From a virus, in IMG/VR virus record IMGVR_UViG_3300035145_001211, positions 1 to 20,948 of that record: a DNA stretch of 20,948 nt, one strand, 5' to 3'. Position numbers and translations under genes: made by a program. Positions 1 through 7,804 of the stretch are shown here, piece by piece (position 1 is the first letter of the stretch; each line of letters begins with the position of its first letter). The notes under the pieces are model-generated. The model was given only the letters and a program-made list of their open reading frames with translations, was not told the DNA's origin and searched no databases.

Positions 1-1003
1 CAAACTTTGTTGCGTCCTTTCTAATTTTCTTCATCGTAATAGGACTTAACAGTAGTGAAGAAGAAGATACGAACTCGTTACCATACTGTCTGTTAAATGC
101 TTCTTCTGAACCTAAGTTAGCTAATTCTCTTTCATACCATGCTTCATCTCTGTCAGGGTGTTGCCACCAATCGATTCTTGTTGCAGTATATTCATTAAGG
201 CCTTTGTTGGCAGCTGCGTATATTTCATAGAACTTATTAAAACCATTTGGAGTTGAAGTGATGTTAATTCTTGACACCTTTGAAGCTGAGAGTGTGGGAT
301 ATACGTTTTCATAGAAAGAATCTACTATAGTGTGATGAACGTGAGCAAACTCATCAAGGTACAGATTGTGTATTGTAAAACCAATACCTGCCTTGGCAGT
401 TGTTGCCTGTCCAACTAATCTACAACCATTATCACACCTAACGTTCATTACGTCGTATTTAATAATACCTGGTTTCATAAAGAAAGGAAGATTTTCAATA
501 ACTACCTTTGCCTTATCAATAATTTCTTTGGTTGATTCTGATTTGTTAGCTAATAGTAATGTATTTTTGTCGAAGTTAAATGTTAAATACCATGCATTAA
601 ATATAGAAGCGGTTACCGTTTTACCCATTTGCCTAGAGGCTAGAACGATATTAAACCTTTCATTTTGAAAGCTATATAGAAGGTCTTTTTGATAATCTCT
701 TAATTTAACTTTCTGTACACCTTCGTCTGTCATAACAACGGCATACTTTTCAGCAAAATAAACGATGTCATTTGCACATCTAGATAATTCAATTAACTCA
801 TCTTCAGTATACTCAAATACAATGTTTCCTTTTCTAAGAAATTGCTTACCTTCGTAGAATGGCATAGAAACTTGTGGCCTGTAACCTTTGTCTAAGGCAA
901 CAAGTAAATCATCAACCTGTTTTGTAGACCAAACTAGCTTTTTAGTATCAGCGTCTGCTCCACCTTTAGGAATCCATGCATTATCTCCTACGTAATCACT
1001 CAT
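1..1003 (-). CDS. 17: Terminase large subunit (gp17-like), 3' end cut by window edge
   Basis: This is the motor ATPase and headful nuclease of DNA packaging, which docks on the portal. I translated 334 codons from the ATG at 1003, and the frame stays open to base 1. Visible ATPase signatures are a Walker A of the T4 type (SRQMGKT, residues 123-129), a hydrophobic Walker B ending in DE (LYLDEF, 214-219, with the catalytic glutamate at 218) and the coupling motif TSTPNG (249-254). An adenine-binding-type segment with RDYQ lies at 102-105. The C-terminal RNase H-like nuclease domain lies outside the window. The start is one base after the gp16 stop, so translation is probably coupled. Family assignment is firm. 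The missing half cannot be assessed. Confidence 0.93.
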   Translation of the reverse strand, partial: MSDYVGDNAWIPKGGADADTKKLVWSTKQVDDLLVALDKGYRPQVSMPFYEGKQFLRKGNIVFEYTEDELIELSRCANDIVYFAEKYAVVMTDEGVQKVKLRDYQKDLLYSFQNERFNIVLASRQMGKTVTASIFNAWYLTFNFDKNTLLLANKSESTKEIIDKAKVVIENLPFFMKPGIIKYDVMNVRCDNGCRLVGQATTAKAGIGFTIHNLYLDEFAHVHHTIVDSFYENVYPTLSASKVSRINITSTPNGFNKFYEIYAAANKGLNEYTATRIDWWQHPDRDEAWYERELANLGSEEAFNRQYGNEFVSSSSLLLSPITMKKIRKDATKF

Positions 1004-1004
1004 C

Positions 1005-1667
1005 TTATTCTTCTGTTTCTTCTACGTCCTCTATATCTTCCTCACTTGTACTTGCGATTCCTTGTTGAATAGCTCTCATCAAATCTTTAGTTCCTCGCTG
1101 AACAGAGCCATCTTCAGATGAAGCTCCTGTTTCAGCAATCTCTCTATCATTTTCTCTCTTTTTATAGATTTCTATATCCTTAGCTATTCTCTTCGTACTT
1201 TCTTCAGTTGCCATAAGATACATTGTCTGTGATTTAATAATATCTAGCATTGACTTTTGAAGAGTTGCAAGTACTTCAAACATTCTTGGAGCCAACTCAC
1301 CATCTTCGATGGTTTCTAAAAGAGTTGTAAGAGCTCTTTCACCTGCCTGTAGTTGATATACTAATGAGGCCATGGTCATCTCGTCCATCTTCTTTTTGGC
1401 TGCAATGTACTCATCCTTCTCTATTATATCTTCATCTAAATAAAATTTCATTAGAGCAGATATAGTTCTCTTTGCTTGAGTTGCAGATTTATTCTTTAAT
1501 TCTGGAAATGAAGGAAGAGGAACATAGTCTTCGTTCTTAACAGGAAGATTAGGATCGGTTTCAACCACCTTTTCGATAGGCTCACTGTCAAATCCAATCA
1601 GATCGTCTAATTCCTTTCTTATTTCATCAACCTGTGCTTTTATAGGTTTTTTATCTTTATCAGACAT
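1005..1667 (-). CDS. 16: Terminase small subunit (gp16-like)
   Basis: The protein has 220 residues, against about 164 in T4. In the family, gp16 forms a ring that binds viral DNA and regulates gp17 nuclease and ATPase activity. The match is the central helical region: the stretch around residues 127-150 with PRMFEVLATLQ lines up with the T4 segment PRHMEVFATLM, followed by a helix that in T4 mediates oligomerisation. Both ends are charged and low in complexity, with an acidic tail ending EEDIEDVEETEE. Position directly before gp17, with one base between them, strongly supports the call. A late-type octamer GATAAATA lies at 1687-1694, inside the end of the upstream gene. No Shine-Dalgarno sequence precedes the ATG. 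Confidence 0.82.
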   Translation of the reverse strand: MSDKDKKPIKAQVDEIRKELDDLIGFDSEPIEKVVETDPNLPVKNEDYVPLPSFPELKNKSATQAKRTISALMKFYLDEDIIEKDEYIAAKKKMDEMTMASLVYQLQAGERALTTLLETIEDGELAPRMFEVLATLQKSMLDIIKSQTMYLMATEESTKRIAKDIEIYKKRENDREIAETGASSEDGSVQRGTKDLMRAIQQGIASTSEEDIEDVEETEE

Positions 1668-1686
1668 TTTACATTAATTTATATAG

Positions 1687-1694
1687 TATTTATC
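1687..1694 (-). promoter_or_regulatory. Late-type promoter octamer before gp16 gene
   Basis: The minus strand reads GATAAATA, followed by CTATATAAATT and then the gp16 ATG about 20 bases on. It overlaps the stop codon of the 657-residue gene. It differs from T4 late TATAAATA only at the first base. Confidence 0.55.
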
Positions 1695-3663
1695 TCGCAT
1701 TCTTGAACTTCTGGTAACCGATGCTGGGTATGGCGTTATCGGTTAAAAGACTCAATTGACTGTCTCTTACGACATATTGATTCAGTACATTTGAGTGTTG
1801 TTCGAGCTCTATAGGATTTTTAAATACTCTAATGTTAGTCATATACGTTTTATTTCCTCTAAGATGGAAGTTTGCGCTAGTGTCGTCTCCACCCCAAACC
1901 ATTGAAGTTGGTACGTTTTCTATTTGTTCGAATTCTTTTACTAGATCGTTATCATCTGACTGTGGAGAAGGAACTCTTCTTGTGTTTATTGAAACGTCTA
2001 AGCTGTAAATATAAACTCCAAGCTGTCTGTATTGATTATTGAAATTCACAATAACCCCATACCATTTAGTAGGCTCTAAGTTTATTCCATGTGTAAATGT
2101 TTTAACATCACTTCCATAATAGACTTTAAATTCGTTATTACTAATATACATTCTCATACCCGTTTCTCCTTGAGGGACTAGGGCTCTTTGGTCTCCAAAT
2201 AAGAAATACTCATTAGTATCTGTGTATTTAAACTTAGGTTGGAACCATAAAGAAACTGCAAGGTTTGAATCAGAGTTTAAATCTGATTTTACATCATATT
2301 CTAATGCTGTTGAAAGTTCAGCAACAGATTCAAGGTCATAGTAATTCTTACTAACAACCGTCCATCTGTTTTTCAAATCATAATCTCTAATAGTCAAATC
2401 TGCGTCAATATATTTTCTAATACCGTCTCTATATGATGTAGTGACAGTTTGAAATTGTTGAGGTTTTGTATTTTTATCATACTCCTCCTTTATCTCTTCT
2501 CCAAATACTTCTTCAATTCCTGTAACTAGTGTATCGGTTGCTGCATCAAAGTCTCCTTTAAGAACTGAAGACCTGTCTTGATATTTAACAAGCTTAACTC
2601 TCCAGTAACTAGAACTATGCATAAACTCGTCTGCGATGTTGACTGAGCTAATTTCATACATTCTATTAATTAAAGGAATAAACATATAATCTTTTGCTCT
2701 TGGTCTCTTGCCCGAACCGAATACTCTTTCAAATTCTTGTTGAACTATGTGAATCTCGAACTCTTCAAAGTTCATTCCGAAAATATCGTATGTGATAGTT
2801 TCGTCAGGGAAAGCATTATCAGGTACTAATACTTTAACTGATTCTTGATCGACTACATTGTGTAGTGAATACTCCATTAAAATAACGTCCTTTGTTCTTA
2901 AATCAGGTTCTGTTCTGAAATAAGTAACGTTATGTCCAAATATATTACTAACTAAAAAGTTTAAATCTTTATAGAGTTTAGTGTGCTTTCCTAGATTGTA
3001 AGGCTGAAACAAATTTGAATCAGAGCAGTCGTCCACTATTATATTAGCACATCCTGTATATGCAAAAGGATCGGTACAATCTGTACAGAATTGAGGACAT
3101 GATGTTACAGCACCATCTGAAGTTTCTAAAATAAAATTCATAGAAATAAGAGTTAAACTATTTCCAGGTTGTATTGCCGCAACTTCAGGTTTTATGTCTA
3201 TATAGAAATCGTTGTCAGGATTTAAAGATAATGACAAAATGTCACCAAACATCTGGTCTTTATTAAGTTCTCTAAATTCTGAAAAAGTTTTTCCATCAAT
3301 CGACCATCTATATTCAAAATCAAATCTATTTGCATTGTTAGATGGAAGGTAATACTCAATGTCATTTACTGTAAAGTCGGGAGCAACTGTTAAATTAAGC
3401 TCTATGGGAGATAATATAGTTGCAATTCTATATGATTGGTTACCTATTAAAATATCATCCCCTACATTTAGATTTTCAAAATTGGTTCTCTTTCCTAAAA
3501 CTGTTGTCGATCCACTAACAGTACTTATTGTACCTGTTAAGTTGAAAGGTTTAAGTCCTACGATTATCTCCCAATCTAAAACTCTAACAGTGTTTTTGTA
3601 AGGTTGTTGTAGTGATGCTATAAAAAAGTCACCGTATTCGTTAGCAGTATATCCTTTTACCAT
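1690..3663 (-). CDS. Large virion protein with LamG/concanavalin-like C-terminal domain
   Basis: I do not recognise a specific T4 counterpart in this 657-residue protein. Residues 43-105 carry the beta-rich pattern common in phage tail and fibre proteins: GTISTVSGSTTVLGKRTNF, then a GDDILI-like strand and closing strands. Residues about 115-135 look like a fibronectin/Ig-type strand pair (YRWSIDGKTFSEF). A cysteine cluster follows (C189, C193, C196, C205, C213). Residues about 465-640 resemble a LamG/concanavalin jelly roll (SLWFQPKF, MYISNNEFKVYYG, KWYGVIVNF), a fold often used for glycan binding. There is no signal peptide. It lies between the replication block and terminase and has its own late-type octamer, so a structural role (neck, whisker or fibre-like) is inferred. 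Confidence 0.6.
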   Translation of the reverse strand: MVKGYTANEYGDFFIASLQQPYKNTVRVLDWEIIVGLKPFNLTGTISTVSGSTTVLGKRTNFENLNVGDDILIGNQSYRIATILSPIELNLTVAPDFTVNDIEYYLPSNNANRFDFEYRWSIDGKTFSEFRELNKDQMFGDILSLSLNPDNDFYIDIKPEVAAIQPGNSLTLISMNFILETSDGAVTSCPQFCTDCTDPFAYTGCANIIVDDCSDSNLFQPYNLGKHTKLYKDLNFLVSNIFGHNVTYFRTEPDLRTKDVILMEYSLHNVVDQESVKVLVPDNAFPDETITYDIFGMNFEEFEIHIVQQEFERVFGSGKRPRAKDYMFIPLINRMYEISSVNIADEFMHSSSYWRVKLVKYQDRSSVLKGDFDAATDTLVTGIEEVFGEEIKEEYDKNTKPQQFQTVTTSYRDGIRKYIDADLTIRDYDLKNRWTVVSKNYYDLESVAELSTALEYDVKSDLNSDSNLAVSLWFQPKFKYTDTNEYFLFGDQRALVPQGETGMRMYISNNEFKVYYGSDVKTFTHGINLEPTKWYGVIVNFNNQYRQLGVYIYSLDVSINTRRVPSPQSDDNDLVKEFEQIENVPTSMVWGGDDTSANFHLRGNKTYMTNIRVFKNPIELEQHSNVLNQYVVRDSQLSLLTDNAIPSIGYQKFKNAR

Positions 3664-3686
3664 TAAGTTTTTTACTTACTTTTTTC

Positions 3687-3694
3687 TATATATT
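3687..3694 (-). promoter_or_regulatory. Late-type promoter octamer before LamG-like virion gene
   Basis: The minus strand reads AATATATA followed by G and an A-rich leader of about 23 bases to the ATG at 3663. It is part of the recurrent RATAWATA set in this window. Confidence 0.55.
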
Positions 3695-3706
3695 CTAGAA
3701 AATAAG

Positions 3707-4354
3707 CTAGTAATCTGTGATTAAGAGGAGTCTTGGATTATCTCCTTCTATTTTAGGTTCTATAGAATCTGCTAAATAATCAAGTAGTGCTAATTTTTGC
3801 AGATTACCTTCAAGCAAATTGGCTCTTAAATCTAATTTTCTTAAAAGTTCTCCGGTTGTAATTCTAGTGTAAGGTTTATTTTTTAATATACCCGCTTTCA
3901 CCAACTCTACGTTTAAATCTTGTAAATCTTCAAATTTATATGCATTATAGAGTCTGATTGTTCCATGTAAAACTTTAAAATTAAACTTGATGTTTACTCC
4001 ACCTTCTTCAGCGTTTTCAATAATTCTACTGTAAGACTTATCCTTATTTATGGTTATCTTAATGTACTTTAAGTTATGAAACTCGTCGATCATGGTTTGA
4101 AGAAAGTGAATAGAAGTTGCTTCTTTGTGTAAAGACTCGTATCCATTTGACCTCAATCGTAAAAGTTCTGACTTATAGTTAGTTTTTAAAATAGCTTTAA
4201 TCTGATTTGCGCTTACTAAAATAGAATTCTCATCTATTTCTTTATAGTCAACCTGGTTTCTAAGCTCAGTATAAAGTTTATTATCGACATAATTGTATCT
4301 ATACAACGTTACGTCAACTACTGTTGGAATACTATTTAAATCGAATTCTACCAT
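3707..4354 (-). CDS. Unknown protein of replication block
   Basis: The protein has 215 residues and I do not recognise a family. It is predicted soluble, with mixed alpha/beta composition, no membrane segment and no cysteines. The N-terminal half is strand-like (TVVDVTLYRYNYVDNKLYTEL) and the C-terminal third is leucine-rich helix (GELLRKLDLRANLLEGNLQK). The ATG shares one base with the stop codon of the preceding gene (TAATG), so it is translationally coupled to the clamp-loader-A candidate. No late-type octamer precedes it. This suggests co-expression with the replication genes, but its sequence gives no activity. A phage baseplate or regulatory protein cannot be excluded. Confidence 0.75.
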   Translation of the reverse strand: MVEFDLNSIPTVVDVTLYRYNYVDNKLYTELRNQVDYKEIDENSILVSANQIKAILKTNYKSELLRLRSNGYESLHKEATSIHFLQTMIDEFHNLKYIKITINKDKSYSRIIENAEEGGVNIKFNFKVLHGTIRLYNAYKFEDLQDLNVELVKAGILKNKPYTRITTGELLRKLDLRANLLEGNLQKLALLDYLADSIEPKIEGDNPRLLLITDY

Positions 4355-4788
4355 TAATTAATCACCTGAATTGATGCTTCTATTTTTTTTAAATTTTCAT
4401 CAAGTTGTTTTGGAAACATTTTTTGAAGCTCTTTAAATTCTCTAACTCCAATTTCATTCTTCTGCATATAAAACCTTGACACCTCGTCTTTTTCGGTATA
4501 CTTAGATTTAGCGGATGTTGTTTTACTTGTTGCTTTTTTAGTTCTAGTATAAATCCATCCAGGAACACCCTTAAACCTAGAAGCAACTGCCGCCCAACTA
4601 TCTATCACTGCAACTGGATTTATACCATTGAAGTTAAACGCATGTGCATTAGCAGGAAACTTTATAGAAAAGAATCTGTTCATCATAAAGTGATGTCTTT
4701 TCTTGTTATGATTAGAGATAGTCTTGTATTTAGACGGCTTGGTAAAAACTATCTTAATGAAATCAAAGAGTTTAGTTTCATCTAACAT
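4354..4788 (-). CDS. Candidate clamp-loader small subunit (gp62/phage clamp-loader-A-like)
   Basis: The protein has 144 residues and is basic and helical. In T4, gp62 is the single A-position subunit that joins four gp44 ATPases to load the gp45 sliding clamp. Evidence here is partial: an N-terminal helix, then the pattern HHFMMNRFFSIKFPANAHAFN (around residues 32-52), and a GVPGWIYTRTKK segment (around 74-85). These resemble my memory of phage clamp-loader-A proteins (FM.NR..S, then a short P.W.Y-K motif). It lies two genes downstream of gp44 with no other candidate nearby, as expected for a 44/62 pair. Sequence identity to T4 gp62 itself is not evident. It could instead be an unrelated replication accessory protein. 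Confidence 0.45.
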   Translation of the reverse strand: MLDETKLFDFIKIVFTKPSKYKTISNHNKKRHHFMMNRFFSIKFPANAHAFNFNGINPVAVIDSWAAVASRFKGVPGWIYTRTKKATSKTTSAKSKYTEKDEVSRFYMQKNEIGVREFKELQKMFPKQLDENLKKIEASIQVIN

Positions 4789-4812
4789 ATAATTGGCTTT
4801 AAATCTTGTACC

Positions 4813-4998
4813 TTATTTTTCTGAAATGTTTACATTCTGTGTAAGTTTATTATACACATAAATGTAAGCGTCTAATAGAGATTCTCTTGGATTATTTTTG
4901 ATGTAATCATCAACCTCTTTTCTGAGATTTTCTACAATGCCTTCTTGATAGGCATTCCATAGAATCTCTTCAATGTGCTCTTCACTAGAAAAGCTCAT
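4813..4998 (-). CDS. Small acidic protein overlapping RNase H gene end
   Basis: The protein has 61 residues, is mostly helical (EEHIEEILWNAYQEGIVENLRKEVDDYI) and belongs to no family I recognise. Its ATG overlaps the last 14 bases of the upstream flap nuclease gene, a typical coupled arrangement, and the next gene starts 24 bases after its stop. Length, charge pattern and tight packing support a real gene rather than a chance ORF. It may be a partner or regulator of the nuclease or clamp loader, but that rests on position only. Confidence 0.6.
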   Translation of the reverse strand: MSFSSEEHIEEILWNAYQEGIVENLRKEVDDYIKNNPRESLLDAYIYVYNKLTQNVNISEK

Positions 4999-6211
4999 TT
5001 AACCTCTTTGTTTTTGGTTTTTCACCAGAAGAAGTGTCTAAACCTTCAAATGCATCAAATTGCTTTGGGGCTCCGGTTGCTTTTTTTGAAGTCCAGTGGG
5101 TTCCTTCTAAAATTCTTTCCATCTGAGATAGACCTTGAATGTCGGGAGAAACGCTTTCATCGGCTTCAACGCTTTTAAAGATTTGCTTTTGAATAGGTTC
5201 AGGTATTGTATTGTAATGTAATAACATGAGGTCTAAGTTCTGATTAAACCTTACCTTAATTTCATTCAGACTACTTTTCTTAGTAACTCTATAAATAATA
5301 TCTACAAGCTTATCGATTCTTTCAGTGTTAAAGAAGTGGTCAATATGAAAATCACCTTCTTCTTTCTTATATTGGTCCAGTATCTTAATAGCCTGCTTTT
5401 CTGTTATTGAAAAGTTTCTGATTTTACCTGAAGCTGTTTTCTTTTCCCAACTAACAACTGACTTGATATTATCTGACTTATCTCCTTGAAGAATCTTTGT
5501 AAAGATAAAATCATCACAGTTAATTTCTTCAATAGAAACTTTGTTTTTAATTGTCCATTCTTGAAAGTCTTCTTTTAACTTATCGTAAGTTGCTTCGTCT
5601 GAACCTATGTTAAATAACAATTCTTCGTTTGACATTTCGCTTGTTTTTCTGGCATTGAGAACCTTCTCAAAACCTTCGAATGCAATTAAGTGTCTTTTAG
5701 AATTGTAATACCATAGAGAGTATGCATCTGTTGCAGTATTGTAGTTAACAAGTTGAATAAGGTCTCTATCGCCTGTCCATACAATACAGTTCTTACCTTC
5801 ATTGTTTAACTGTGTAGACCAGCCGAAGAGAACATCATCTGCTTCTGCACCTGAAATTTGATGAATAACTACACCTTTATTGTGAAGAATTTTTTGAAAA
5901 TCAGAATACACACCGAATACATTTTCCCAGTTGATTGAATCATCATGTGTACGTGTACCTTTATATTGTGCATCTGGAAATAGGTCCTTTCTCCATGACT
6001 TAGAGTCAACCGCAACCACAATTTGGTCGACGAAAGGTGTCATCTTTCTAACTTCAGAAGCAAAGTCAATTGAGAGCTTTCTCATAAGTTGAGACTTTTC
6101 TTCATCAGTCCCAAGTAATTGCTTTCCTTTTTTTCGAGGTAAAACAAACAAACGGCTGTGTAGAAAGTAATTACCGTCTATTAATAGAGTATGTTTTCCT
6201 AACTTCATCAT
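4985..6211 (-). CDS. rnh: RNase H / 5'-3' flap exonuclease (T4 Rnh, FEN-1 family)
   Basis: The enzyme removes RNA primers and flaps from lagging-strand fragments using two metal ions. The acidic metal ligands of the family are visible: D12 in LLIDGNYFLHSR, D69 in VVAVDS, E123/D125/D126 in SGAEADDVLF, D148/D150 in TGDRDLIQL, and D244/D247 in LQGDKSDNI (the helix-hairpin-helix side). It has 408 residues against about 305 in T4. The extra length is mainly a C-terminal extension ending KRLNELF, which resembles a sliding-clamp-binding tail (inference). Two Met codons open the frame. The first is taken because a GATAAATA octamer lies just upstream. It follows gp44 after a 68-base gap with a hairpin. 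Confidence 0.88.
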   Translation of the reverse strand: MMKLGKHTLLIDGNYFLHSRLFVLPRKKGKQLLGTDEEKSQLMRKLSIDFASEVRKMTPFVDQIVVAVDSKSWRKDLFPDAQYKGTRTHDDSINWENVFGVYSDFQKILHNKGVVIHQISGAEADDVLFGWSTQLNNEGKNCIVWTGDRDLIQLVNYNTATDAYSLWYYNSKRHLIAFEGFEKVLNARKTSEMSNEELLFNIGSDEATYDKLKEDFQEWTIKNKVSIEEINCDDFIFTKILQGDKSDNIKSVVSWEKKTASGKIRNFSITEKQAIKILDQYKKEEGDFHIDHFFNTERIDKLVDIIYRVTKKSSLNEIKVRFNQNLDLMLLHYNTIPEPIQKQIFKSVEADESVSPDIQGLSQMERILEGTHWTSKKATGAPKQFDAFEGLDTSSGEKPKTKRLNELF

Positions 6212-6215
6212 ATAT

Positions 6216-6223
6216 TATTTATC
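6216..6223 (-). promoter_or_regulatory. Late-type octamer directly before rnh
   Basis: The minus strand reads GATAAATA, only a few bases before the double ATG. If used as a T4-type late promoter it would give a transcript with almost no leader. A chance AT-rich match is possible because rnh is expected to be needed early. Confidence 0.35.
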
Positions 6224-6241
6224 TTATTTAGCTAATATACT

Positions 6242-6266
6242 AAATTTCTACGACCCGTGGAAATTT
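6242..6266 (-). other. Hairpin between gp44 and rnh genes
   Basis: AAATTTC (6242-6248) pairs with GAAATTT (6260-6266), and inner ACG (6250-6252) pairs with CGT (6256-6258) around a three-base loop. One mismatch separates the two stems. No U-tract follows on the minus strand, so this is more likely an RNA processing or stability element or an attenuator than an intrinsic terminator. Confidence 0.45.
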
Positions 6267-6279
6267 TTTAGCAACTTTT

Positions 6280-7230
6280 TTACTGTCTAACTATTTCTTG
6301 CAGCTTATATACACAACTCAACAATGTTATCACCGGGTCGATTACATGATTTCTTTGTGCTTGGTGTTCAGCTACTGTTATTGCGATTTGAGGAATAAAT
6401 CTAGTTGCATTTGATTTTTCTGACTGAATGTACTCAATAAACTCTTCTCCTAAGGTTTGCAAAACATCATCAACTCTGTTAGAATACTCGCTCACAAGCA
6501 ATTTGTAGTTTTTAACAGGGTCCGTTTCATTAAATATCAACTCAAAGACATCTTTGTAAACAGAGTTAAATCTTTTTACATCGTCAATAGTTATGTTTTC
6601 AGTTCCTTGAGTTTTGTAACCCTGTAGTTTGTTAAGAGTAGACCTCAAATCTGGAAAGTTACGTCTTACAAATTCTACAAGAGCTGGTTTTTCAATGGTC
6701 ATATCTTCTTGACCACAGATTTGATAAACTCTTTTAATATATTTCTTAGTTAATTCAGATTCCTCTTCTTTATCAAAGTCAAAATTAATTACTTCGAACC
6801 TTGAAAGAATAGGGTCAGGAAGTTTATTGATATAATTACATGTTGCGATAAATCTAGAATTAGAAGCAAATTGTTCCATAGTTGCACGAAGTGCTTTAAA
6901 GAACTGGTCAGATACACCGTCAACCTCATCTAGAATTACAACTTTAAATTTTCCTTGGTCATCTAAGACTGACATAGTCGAACAAAAGTCAATGATTCTT
7001 GTTCTAATAACATCAACAGAAGTATCTGTAGATGCATTAATATAGATATAAGGTAATTCAAATTGATTTACAAGTGCCTTTGCACATGATGTCTTACCAG
7101 TACCAGGAGAACCAGCAAATAACATGTTCTGTGTTATGCCATCTTTAAACTTTGACATAACTCTATCTGGTAAAATTAATTCACCTAAGTCTTTTGGTCT
7201 GTACTTTTCTGTAAATAACGCGTTAATCAT
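6280..7230 (-). CDS. 44: Sliding clamp loader ATPase (gp44-like)
   Basis: This AAA+ ATPase, with the small subunit, opens and loads the replication clamp and in T4 phages also supports late transcription. The 316-residue length matches T4 gp44 (about 319). Visible motifs are the N-terminal TEKYRPKDLGEL box (7-18), Walker A GSPGTGKT (40-47), Walker B VVILDEVD (97-104), sensor-1 ATCNYINKL (129-137) and the SRF arginine-finger motif (143-145, T4-type SRC box). A host-type promoter lies directly upstream, unlike the virion genes. This fits early expression. It diverges from the plus-strand gene across a 61-base gap. Confidence 0.93.
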   Translation of the reverse strand: MINALFTEKYRPKDLGELILPDRVMSKFKDGITQNMLFAGSPGTGKTSCAKALVNQFELPYIYINASTDTSVDVIRTRIIDFCSTMSVLDDQGKFKVVILDEVDGVSDQFFKALRATMEQFASNSRFIATCNYINKLPDPILSRFEVINFDFDKEEESELTKKYIKRVYQICGQEDMTIEKPALVEFVRRNFPDLRSTLNKLQGYKTQGTENITIDDVKRFNSVYKDVFELIFNETDPVKNYKLLVSEYSNRVDDVLQTLGEEFIEYIQSEKSNATRFIPQIAITVAEHQAQRNHVIDPVITLLSCVYKLQEIVRQ

Positions 7231-7248
7231 TGTACTTTTTGTTTAGAA

Positions 7249-7278
7249 TTTATACACCCGAACAGTAAAATGTTTCAA
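7249..7278 (-). promoter_or_regulatory. Host sigma70-like promoter for gp44 gene
   Basis: On the minus strand TTGAAA (7278-7273) is followed after 18 bases by TATAAA (7254-7249), about 18 bases before the ATG at 7230. Each hexamer has five of six consensus bases. It is the clearest host-type promoter in the window and suits early expression of the clamp loader. Confidence 0.55.
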
Positions 7279-7279
7279 G

Positions 7280-7287
7280 AATAAATA
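7280..7287 (+). promoter_or_regulatory. Late-type promoter octamer for the plus-strand gene
   Basis: AATAAATA is followed by CTAT and then the ATG at 7292. Octamer plus the next bases (ATAAATACTATAT) is identical to the stretch before the gp16 gene. The start codon lies so close that the message would be leaderless or nearly so. Confidence 0.5.
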
Positions 7288-7291
7288 CTAT

Positions 7292-7804
7292 ATGGCGTAT
7301 AGTAAGAAATATCCTAAAATACAGAGAACTGGTGGCAGCTATCCTTCAAATCGTTTTGGCGTAGTTCTGTCAAATCTTTCTCGTCAACAAAAAAGATTGT
7401 TGATTGAAAATCCTATCATGGCAGAAAGAGCTCAAAGCGATCAATTTGTCCATATCATCTTTGAAATGTGTCAACACAGATACACGACAAAGAAGGACCG
7501 AATATATTACGACTGGTCTACTGGAAAGTTTATGAAAATGGATAAATTAAAAGAAAACTATAGGACCATAGATTGGGTTTGTGCACTCTCTGGTAAACCA
7601 ATCCGAGCTAAGACTGATGACTTCTCCTTAGAAAACTTTGTACATCCAGAGTATCATGATGTTCTGTCGTCAGCAACTATGGTTGATAGTAGGATACTCA
7701 AGTCTTCGGTTGAGTTTCGTAAGCACGTAAAAAAACTCTTATTGAATCAACAACAAGAGTTTTTAAAATTAGCTCGTAAAAATTCTAAGAAAAAATTAGA
7801 TTAA
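7292..7804 (+). CDS. Unknown basic protein, only plus-strand gene
   Basis: The protein has 170 residues, is strongly basic, and I recognise no family. It has a lysine-rich N terminus (MAYSKKYPKIQR), a central tryptophan/tyrosine-rich part (YYDWSTGKFMKMDKL, DWVCALSGKP) and a C-terminal helix ending in a lysine cluster. Only two cysteines are present, so a zinc site is unlikely. Nucleic-acid binding is a reasonable guess from charge. It diverges from gp44 and converges on the 555-codon gene, with the two stop regions overlapping by nine bases, so the two late transcripts would be antisense at their 3' ends. A late-type octamer lies four bases before the start. The lack of other plus-strand genes suggests an inserted or inverted unit. 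Confidence 0.8.
   Translation: MAYSKKYPKIQRTGGSYPSNRFGVVLSNLSRQQKRLLIENPIMAERAQSDQFVHIIFEMCQHRYTTKKDRIYYDWSTGKFMKMDKLKENYRTIDWVCALSGKPIRAKTDDFSLENFVHPEYHDVLSSATMVDSRILKSSVEFRKHVKKLLLNQQQEFLKLARKNSKKKLD

Noticed and set aside
366-668. Plus-strand 100-codon ORF and minus-strand 63-codon ORF (121-312) near the left end
   Set aside because: Both lie within the open terminase large-subunit frame (1-1003), which has all ATPase motifs.
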